Source: Peromyscus leucopus | Lineage: Eukaryota; Chordata; Mammalia; Rodentia; Cricetidae | Direction of reading: 5' to 3' | DNA: 64,000 bases | NCBI RefSeq assembly: GCF_004664715.2 | Contig: NC_051083.1 | Span: forward strand, 121,586,971 to 121,650,970 | Shown: piece after piece, positions 55,836 through 64,000 of the stretch | How positions within the stretch are numbered: the first letter of the stretch is position 1 | How the letters are laid out: each line of letters begins with the position of its first letter | The notes under the pieces: model-generated | The model's input: only the letters and a program-made list of their open reading frames with translations | The model's database searches: none | What the model was told of the DNA's origin: nothing | Made by a program: the position numbers and the translations under genes

Positions 55836-57055
55836 TAACTTTGTCTTTACTGCAGCTCCATTAGTTGATTCTCTCTCTCCTATCTTCTCTCCTTCTCATC
55901 TCTTTGGTCAAAAGAAGTGATAGCTGTCAGGTTTCTCATTACTTCATGTTCTGCTTCCTAGAGCACTGATGAGTTTCAGACACCCATTCATGAAGACAGA
56001 CATGAACCCTAAGTTGCCTTTCTTTATCTTCAACATCTCTAAATCTTTTAAGTATCTCTCACAACAGATGTTTTCCTATCCTCTTGATCCATCTCTTCCA
56101 TGTTGTCAATGTTTTCATTACTCTACGATGCAGAATATTACAGTAAAAGTTATAGAGATGGTTCCAGCTCATTTCCCATGTCCTTGCCAAACAGGTTATG
56201 GAATATCTGTGATTCACACTTATCAGAACTTGGGTATTTGGCCAGGGTTGTAAAAAATGGCCAAAGACAGGTGTTCCTTTCTACATATGTGGAGGAGGAA
56301 AGGCCCTGGGCCTTTGTCTCCTTAAGGATTTCATACTGACTGATGTCCTCAGCATGGTACACATAGAGTCTGGATGCGTTTGATTTGAAAGTCAAACAGT
56401 AACATGAAGATTCGTGATTCTTAATCTCTTTTACAATGCAATGCAAAGGCCACCTATGGCTCTCTCTATCATTCTGAATATATTTTATACAGTTTTTTTT
56501 ACACTTTTCTGTAGGAGCATGTATGTTGTCCTTTTAAAAGAAATGTCAGTGATGTATCCTGGAGATAAAGGACAGAAGGTTAGACTCACATAGGCAGATC
56601 TAAAGGCTTCATGATACCAAAGGAAAGGGTAGAAGTGCTGCATTGAGTTATTCCATTTTGGGGACAAAATGTGTAGAAAATAGATATGAAATCAGGGGAT
56701 TTACATCCCCCAGAGTCTCTTCCAACTCAAAGACAGCATGACTATATGAATTAAGTTCTGCAAAAATTTTTCTGATCTTTTTACAAGATATAATTGTATG
56801 ATGTATTTGTGGTTTCCCCAAATTCATGCTTAGGCCACTGGACTGAAATTACAGATATACATGTTTGTTTATGATAAAGGCTCACAGTTTGTTACACAGA
56901 ATTTAATAGAGTACACTTTAGCTGTAGTGGATTTTATATTGACCCTCATTACATGCAACTTCTCCCTTCTGTTATTATGGTATAAATGTACCAAAGACAA
57001 CATGAAAGTGAATGGGTGTGATGATATTCCAGAAATTTTTAGTTTACTTATTTCC
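55836..57055. other. Unassigned sequence with a 98-codon frame on the minus strand
   Basis: The frame at 56150-56446 (-) has a protein-like composition without low-complexity runs. It has no domain recognised here, and nothing upstream or downstream looks like a further exon. Treated as unsupported. Confidence 0.4.
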
Positions 57056-57056
57056 A

Positions 57057-57266
57057 GGGATCTGGGAAGATGGTACAGCAGTTTAGAGTGTTTTTGTTCT
57101 TGAAGAAACTGAAGGTGGATTTCTAACACTCACATCATGGCTCACAACCATACATAACTCCAGTTCCAGGAGATCTGATGTCCTTGTCTGGCCTCCATTG
57201 GTACCAGGCATGAATATAGTGCACATACCTACAGGTAAAGCATCCATACATATAAAATTTAAAAAA
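57057..57266 (+). mobile_element. B3 (B2-like) SINE, diverged
   Basis: GATCTGGGAAGATGGTACAG, ACACTCACATCATGGCTCAC, AACTCCAGTTCCAGGAGATC, GTCTGGCCTCCATTGG and CATATAAAATTTAAAAAAAG cover the whole element in order. Confidence 0.88.
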
Positions 57267-57845
57267 AGTAAAAATGCCTTATTAAAAAGATAGATGATAA
57301 GTGGTGTTTGGTCTTTGAGTCAAAATTTGTTGACTTATGACCTATCACATTCACATTCAAAATAGAGGACAATCCCAGGTTTTGACATCTCTAAATCTGG
57401 CCCAACACATACCTTCAGTCAGTAAGTAATATATGCTGACATCCTGGTTTGATGGGTTTCCTGCATAGTTGATAAAAATAAACAGATCTTAATTGTGCTT
57501 TGGAGTCCAGTTTTCTTTCCCTCCTTTAAGCAGAGTATTTTTCTCAAAACTAATTTTAAAATGAGATGTGTATATAATTGGTTACTGTGAACTGAGATGT
57601 AGCATAAATATAAAAAGACCAGGATTTGTGAGATGAAAGACTAAATGTCCCACTGACTTAAGTAGTTAACTTATACATGTATTTTAAGACTTTAGGGATA
57701 AAATAGGTCTCTGGCTCCTTCTATTTTGAAGGCTTAATCTATCAACAGGATAAGGTAAAATGTTTCAAAGTACAGAATTAACACTTACATTTTCTAAATG
57801 TTTCATGGGTTTAATTTCAGATAATATCATCCATACTGAAAAAAG
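57267..57845. other. Unassigned sequence
   Basis: No repeat or gene recognised. Confidence 0.4.
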
Positions 57846-57849
57846 CATT

Positions 57850-58060
57850 GATTCCTAAGACTGAGTTCAAATCCCAGATCTGATTCTGATACTTGCTTGT
57901 TATATTACTAGGAGAGGCATTTTGCTTCTTTGATCTCTCTCTCTCTCCCTCTCTCTCTCACACACATTATTAGTTCCTACCTTACAAAGCTTCTGTGAAT
58001 CCAAAGTTGTATAACTACATATAAATATACTATATGAATATATGCAGGTATATAGTCATT
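57850..58060 (-). mobile_element. MIR SINE relic with CT-rich insert
   Basis: CTGAGTTCAAATCCCAGATC, TGATTCTGATACTTGCTTG and ATTAGTTCCTACCTTACAAA are reversed MIR blocks. A CT/CA simple repeat at 57935-57966 interrupts it. Confidence 0.65.
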
Positions 58061-59735
58061 CTCATTAAATCAATCTGGCATTGCCTAGGTGTATGGAGAA
58101 AGAGCAAGCTAAAAATAAAAGTGTAAGATTATGGATAGGGTAGCAACTTCAAAATCCTTCTTCATATGGTATTCCTTAATTGTATTCTATCTTTTCTATT
58201 TATGACCTAGAATCTGTCTTTGTCTTTCAAATTCTTTGTTCATAGTATTATGGCTCTGTTTTAAACTCTAACTTTAAAATGTAGTGTTAAAGATGCCTTT
58301 TAGTGTTAACATTCAATTACCATATACATACTATAAATTTCCAATCCCAAATAGGAACATTTCAATAATGAGGGCCCACTAAAAGTAATGTTTAAATTGT
58401 ATATACAGTGCTTATTTATCATTCTCTAGGGAAGAAAAATAGGTTATTTTAGAAAAAAATCAATATTATGTTCATAATATATATCCTAAAACTGCATTTT
58501 ATGTTCCCACAGCAGTAACTTGAAATTGGAATATATCCTTTGTATTAACAAGTTAGAGAATAATACAAATCAGTTATGTTAAGTGTAATCAATTAGTTCA
58601 AAGATCAAGCCAAGACTTGAACTCACAAATTCTGCCTTTTAAATTTGTTCCAGAAGTGCTCAACATTTCAGGACTTAATCAATTGGTATTCTTGAGAACC
58701 AAGTAAAATACAATACAAAAATGTTGTTAAAATGATATGTGATGCAATAAAATAAACGATGGTAATAAAAGAAAATCTTTTTCTCTCAAGTCCTCAGCTA
58801 TGCAGTGATAGTAAGGCAAAAATCATAAAGAATTCTAAAAATGCATCTGAAAAGAATCTTTTCTCAAAACTCTATTCATACAAAGATACCATGAATTCAA
58901 TTCAATTGACAGTTCATCAATTCAATTTCATTCAAGTTATCTACCATTCAGTTTCTGAGACATTTATTGAGAATTTGCCATGCATTTGTACTGTATTTGA
59001 CAATGAGAATGCTTAAGATGTAGAAGTTATCCTTTCGAGCTGATGGAGACTAATTTTTTTTCCCATAGAAAGTCAGATAACAAGTATTTTAGACTTTTAG
59101 GTCATACCTTCTCTGCTGTAACAGGCAATAGTTACACAATACGTCTAAATTCTTCTGAATGAGAGTTATAGATAGTGGGATGGGAACCTTTCAGGATACT
59201 TCAATGACAGTTCAATGAAAGCAAGATACCAAGAGCTACCTAGGTTCATTGAAAGACAAGGAACATTTCATATGAGAAGAGTCCTGAATAGAACGAGATG
59301 GTGGATTAAAAGGAGTAACTGCAAAGTGATTGCTCAATAAAGCAATAAGGGTACCTGAAGAGATGGTGGAACTCACCTGGGTGAGCAAGAACAGAAAGTC
59401 ATTATTTCACTTAAATCTGTAAGAGTTATTACTGAAGTCTAGAAACAGCTGCTGCCTAGATGCACTGCTCACACTGCCCTCCAAGCTTTTGTCTCCATTA
59501 GCAAGGTTTAAGTAAAATAGCTTGAAACTAGACAACAAGGCTTTCAGGGCGATTTACCAGCCCCATACCTTTTGACCAGAGCAGGGATAAGATATTATAA
59601 AATAAATAATAGATACAATTAGTACAGAGCTCAAGAGACAAATGGGGAAGGTTCACTGAAAATTTTACTTCAGCTCAGGTATTTCAGCTATAAGCCTGAA
59701 GTAGAAACTAAATCATAGCTTAAACCAAGGCACAG
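58061..59735. other. Unassigned A+T-rich sequence
   Basis: No repeat or gene firmly recognised. The segment near 58950-59090 faintly resembles an ancient mammalian repeat. Confidence 0.35.
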
Positions 59736-59739
59736 ATGA

Positions 59740-59890
59740 TGAATAACCCAATAAAATAGCAAATCAGATCTTACTCGAGGAGAGGATATAGGGGGGGGAT
59801 GGGGGGGAGCTAGGGGGATGAGTGGGAGAAGGGGGGAGGGGGAACTGTGGTTGGTATGTCAAATTGAAAAAAAACCTTTTAAATAAAAAT
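59740..59890 (+). mobile_element. LINE-1 3' terminus with G-rich tract
   Basis: A G-run tract (59790-59843) is followed by GGGAACTGTGGTTGGTATGT, then an A-rich AAAAAACCTTTTAAATAAAA. This is the layout of the rodent L1 terminal 3' UTR. Confidence 0.65.
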
Positions 59891-59960
59891 TTGTCTTTCA
59901 GAGAGAATTTCTGCCACGTTCTGACACAAAGGCTTCAAAGTGGAGAAAGTATTTTTAAAT

Positions 59961-60155
59961 CAGTGGTTCTCAAATTGAAGTGTATCTGGCAGTTTTGGAG
60001 ACATTTTTGTTTCTGAAACTAAGAGAATGGTAGAAAGCTGCTCATATCTCAGAGAATGAGAGACTCTAGTTAGGTAGTACAGAACAACACACAATTTACA
60101 GGATACCCCCCCATAACATTTCCCTGACCCTAAATATAAATAATGCTGAGGGAAT
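59961..60155 (+). mobile_element. MER5A DNA transposon (hAT-Charlie)
   Basis: Starts CAGTGGTTCTCAAATTG, then TCTGGCAGTTTTGGAGACAT, TTTTTGTTTCTGAAACTAAG, ACACAATTTACAGGATACCC and CCTAAATATAAATAATGCTG in MER5A order. The right terminal repeat is decayed. An ancient non-autonomous element shared by placental mammals. Confidence 0.88.
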
Positions 60156-60998
60156 CAATCTTATTCCAAATGTAAATTGAAATCTTAAATCAATTCCAGT
60201 TGATTTAAGAAAGTGAGACAGTGAAAGACTAAAGTAATAAAATTAAAAACCCAAAGATTTAGTCCATGAAAATAAAAAATATAGTGTAGCCTTACAATAT
60301 AAAATATATTACTGTTGATATAAAATATTGTCTAACAACAACAAAACAATGTAGGCCCTAAAATTAAAGTGGCTTTCTTAAAATATTCAGATGACTGTAC
60401 AGCCAGGACTCAGTCTGTCACACTACTCATGGAATGAGAATTTTCATGACATGAGACTTTCCCAACATCTGATAACAATATATAATATTCTTAATTCTAC
60501 CTGTTCCTGAACATCAAATTGCATTCAAATTCTTAAAGGAGAAAATGACCTAGAATATAGCTTCTTCTGAAGCTTCTGGAAATGAACACATATTTTCAAA
60601 TATTTAAAGTAATGGACCTTATTCTTCATGGTCTCACAACAAGGTGTGTGTGTGGGGGGGTGGATGGGAAGAAAATATTAAAATCATGTAATTAAAATAA
60701 ACTTGAACGTTCCCACTGTTCTCTCTTAATGAAGATCTATAATGATACCAAATGATAGGTATTGATGTTGTAATAAGTTTGCACTTTTAGTGGCTGAGAG
60801 AGTTCAGGTATTTTTCCCATTATCATATATCCAGTCAATGACTGAATTAAAAACCTTAACCACTATACTCAAGATAGAAGTGCAGAAAGTGTTGAAATGG
60901 TTCAAGAAAGATTAAAAAGGACATTTTGAAACAACTGTAGAAAATTCACACTTGGAAAATAGGCAGGCACTGATGTCCTCTGTAGGAAAAGCTAATCA
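60156..60998. other. Unassigned A+T-rich sequence
   Basis: A short GTGTGTGTGGGGGGGTGG run at 60643-60662. A MIR-like tail near 60795-60870 is too weak to call. Confidence 0.4.
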
Positions 60999-61015
60999 AG
61001 ATCATTAAGGAATCT

Positions 61016-61615
61016 GTTGAACTGGCTGTCTCCTGTGAACAGATTGGTGCCTGGCCCAAATGCCATCAGAGAGGTATCATCTGGCAACTGATGGAGGCAA
61101 ATGCAGAGGCCCACAGCCAAACATTTGATGGAGTTAGGAAATCCTGCAGAGGAGGAGGAGAAAGGAATGTAGGAACCAGAGAGGTCAAGGATGCCACAAG
61201 ACAAAGGCTCACAGAATCAACTAACCTGGGCTCATAGGGGCTCACAGAGACTGAACTGACACCAAAGAGCCTGAATGGGACTAACCTAGGTACTCTGCAT
61301 ATATGTCACAGTTGTATAGCTTGGTCTTCTTGTGGAACTCCTCACAGTGGGAACTCTTTTACTGGCTTTTGGGGCCCTACTCCTCATACTGGGTTGCCTT
61401 GTCTAGCCTTAATACAAGGGGAAGTGCTTATTCTACCTGCAACTTGATATGCCATGTTTTATTGATACTCATGGGAGACCTGCCCTTTTCTGGGTAGAGA
61501 TGGAAGAGGAGGGGATGGGGGGGTAGAAAGTGGAGGTGGGGAAGGGACTGGGAGGGGAGGATGGGGTGAGGTAAGGCTGTTTCTGGGATATAAAATAAAT
61601 AGATGAATAAAAAAA
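61016..61615 (+). mobile_element. LINE-1, 5'-truncated, 3' UTR only
   Basis: About 600 bp: GGCAACTGATGGAGGCAAAT, GGGCTCATAGGGGCTCACAG, AACTCCTCACAGTGGGAACT, a G-rich purine tract (61501-61570), GATATAAAATAAATAG and an A tail. The same 3' UTR blocks occur at 42560-43175. It is flanked by 17-bp repeats starting AGATCATTAAGG (60999-61015, 61616-61632) with one mismatch. This is a standard target-primed insertion and relatively young. Confidence 0.94.
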
Positions 61616-61632
61616 AGATCATTAAGGCATCT

Positions 61633-64000
61633 CTACCCAATGACTAAAAGAAAACATATGCTTTAGCTGTCACAAGGTTGCTATCTGAAAGCAAGCAACA
61701 TCCTTTTTCTCCTATCTAGAATAACCCTGCATTTTTATTACTCTTCAATCAATTTCTTCTCTACCAACTACGTACTCCAAACCCTGCCAACCAACTGTAT
61801 TCTCTTCTTTGAAAATCTTTGTTAAATGCTGAAGCTGAACTTTTCACCTTGAATAAAGGAATGAGTAGATGATAACAGACACCTCCAGATTTGCTATGCA
61901 GTTTTACACATGTTGATCAAGGAAGATGGGAGATCTTTCTTTCATTTGCTAGGAAATCACTTAAAATCACTCTGCCCCTCATTGTAAGGTGAATGAAGAG
62001 TGGCTGAGATTCTCTTTATTGGAGTCAATTATTTTTAAAAAGCCTCTGCCCTTTATAGTCAAAAATTTAAACAAATCTATTTCTGAGCATTGGTTGGAAC
62101 AGAAAGAAACTAAGGACTGTATTTTTCCCCCAAAATGTAGAACATCCAATAACTGATGTTTTTATTTTCACTGTCTTAAAATTTGAAAAGAAATGAAGAA
62201 ATTATATGTCGTCAGAATTTTATTATAGCAATGTCGATACTTTTACTTAGAGAGCCATATTATGAAGTCACAGCTGTTGTCCATTGTCATAATAATCACA
62301 TTTTGACTACAGATTCAGTCGTACATTAAAATGAGCTCAAGGCTAGTCCTTCAGGATTTAGAGAGAGCAAATACAATGAAATATTTACAAAATTGCAATG
62401 TGGTGTGACACAGAGGCTGTGGTAACACAAATCTACCAGAGAAATACTGTGGAACTGCAAGTGCAATGGAAAGTCTTGTGGGCAAAAGTGCAAGTCGAGG
62501 GGATTGCATGAACAGATAGACATGGAATTCCATGACCCGGGACAGTAAGTGGAATAATGTTCTTGAGAAAGGGCTATATTGAGAAGAAATAACATGAGGA
62601 GAAAATTGAGATGCAATCATAATATCTAAAAGACTGTAGCAAAGGACAGTGCAGGAAGTTATCAATTCAAACCTGTATGTAAAGAGGGCACCTGAAACAC
62701 ACCCACACTTGATTCTCCCAATATAGTCACTCCTGTTATAACTACTAGAGATAGTACAAATAACTCTTTATCTACAAATACCATCATTTTGAGCATTTAC
62801 TGATCTCCATTTTCTTAGTGGTACACATTGCTCCTTGAGTTGGTAAACATTAATTGAGTTCATACTCAAGAGAATTGCTCTGTGTCCATAGCACTATAAC
62901 CATATAAAAGATCAAGACATTCATGGATGGGTTATTTATATTAGGAGGATAGGTGAAGCAAGGGAGTGAAGCTGTAACTCATTTCCTTTATTTTCTATCA
63001 CTGGCAATTGGAACCAAAAGACACTCAGGCTCCAGAGTTCCTTACCCTGAGCACAGATATTTTGAAAGACATCATAGGTAAGGAATGAGAAAGAAGCTAG
63101 AAATGTAACATAAGGAGGAGTGATTTAGATCAAAGTCACTGGAGGAATCAGAAAGGATGCAGCCCTTAGTGCACATAGATAGGATAATTAATTGAACTTG
63201 TGGAAATTATGTTCAGTTCTCTTGGTGAGAGATGGGTGGGAAGGTACGGGCAAGTTTGAAGGTACAGAAGAGGAAAGATGAATAATATTGCCCTAACTAT
63301 TTTGTGATGTTAGAAGATCAACTTGCTGCTAGGTCCCAGACAGAGCAGAGGGTGACATCAGTGACGACAATATGAGACATGTGCTGTAGAAGACGAATAA
63401 AATACAACTGGATACATGACTGATCTGCTGACTTCACTATTCAGGGTGGGTCTTCCCTCTTGAGCTAAATTTCTATGGAACTATCTTCAAGGATACACCC
63501 GTGGGTGCATTGGTACTGAAGATTAGCTATCATAGCAGTTAAGTCTATATCTCAAGTAGAGCTGTGTCAGTGTCCTCAGCTACAAACAAAAGGTACATTT
63601 CACTAAAAGGTGCCTAATATTCTTTTAAGCAGATTCTCAGAGACCATGTTATAGTCACATGTACTCTTTAAAAGAAAAATCACACTTTGTGGTTAGATCT
63701 TTCTATGTTAAAAGTATCTAATGCACATCCTTCCCTTTACTTAGATTTATGATCCCCTAGGACTGGGAGAAATCTTTCTGCTTCAGTAAGCAGACGGTTG
63801 CTTCTTGCTGTAGGGACATTTTATGCGCTACTCCATTTGTGCTTAAGAATGATACTTGTGCTCATTTTCTCCTGTTGGAATTTTCTTCTCAGGTGGCTCA
63901 CAATTTATTTTTATGCATATAGAATCAGCGGTCCAGAGGTTTGAAGAAAGCATTTCTCTGAATAGCATGTTTCTAGTCTCACTAAATAAGACCACGAGAA
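61633..64000. other. Unassigned sequence to the window end
   Basis: About 2.4 kb in which no repeat or gene is recognised. Overlapping minus-strand frames at 62326-62665 (up to 104 codons) have no domain. Confidence 0.4.

Overview
The window is rodent nuclear DNA with no recognisable protein-coding gene. It is A+T-rich intergenic or intronic sequence built from layers of transposable elements. The B1, B3/B2-like, B4 and ID SINEs, rodent LINE-1 3' ends and the rodent hAT element URR1 place it in a muroid rodent. Two mys-type retrotransposons (7538-10368 and 31900-33939, both on the minus strand) have ~350-bp LTRs, 6-bp target duplications and, in the first copy, a total length of 2.8 kb. From what is known of mys in Peromyscus and relatives, a cricetid is most likely. 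Family names come from memory of consensus sequences, not from a database search. All open reading frames are short (145 codons or fewer). They lie in repeats, microsatellites or unique DNA, and none shows a convincing protein domain.

Layout. 1-7.5 kb: microsatellites, an L1 3' UTR, two adjacent B1s, MIR relics, a MaLR-type LTR and a B3. 7.5-10.4 kb: a complete young mys element; its LTRs differ at 2 of 345 positions. 10.4-20 kb: an MLT1 LTR, MIRs, B1/B4 SINEs, simple repeats and a B1-carrying LTR. 20-31.9 kb: a B3, a U6 snRNA pseudogene, an L1 3' UTR on the minus strand, and an old L1 broken by a B3 and a B4. 31.9-33.9 kb: a second, older and shorter mys element, followed at once by an L1 3' UTR. 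37.6-38.1 kb: a B1-carrying LTR. 38.8-43.3 kb: a nest in which an MLT1 LTR is split by an internally deleted L1, itself broken by URR1 and an ERV solo LTR. 43.6-50.5 kb: a B4, a second TATA-bearing ERV LTR, MIRs, an MLT1, a B3 and another B1-carrying LTR. 50.9-53.4 kb: rearranged L1 pieces split by an ORR1-type LTR, then a B1. 54.85-55.05 kb: a 101-bp tandem duplication in unique DNA. 55.3-55.8 kb: a fourth B1-carrying LTR. 57-64 kb: a B3, a MIR, a G-rich L1 3' tail, MER5A, and a 5'-truncated L1 with a 17-bp target duplication. The last 2.4 kb is unassigned.

The most informative points are the two mys copies of different age and structure, a four-copy LTR family with B1-like boxes inside U3, and the four-element nest at 38.8-43.3 kb. 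No undescribed gene system was found.
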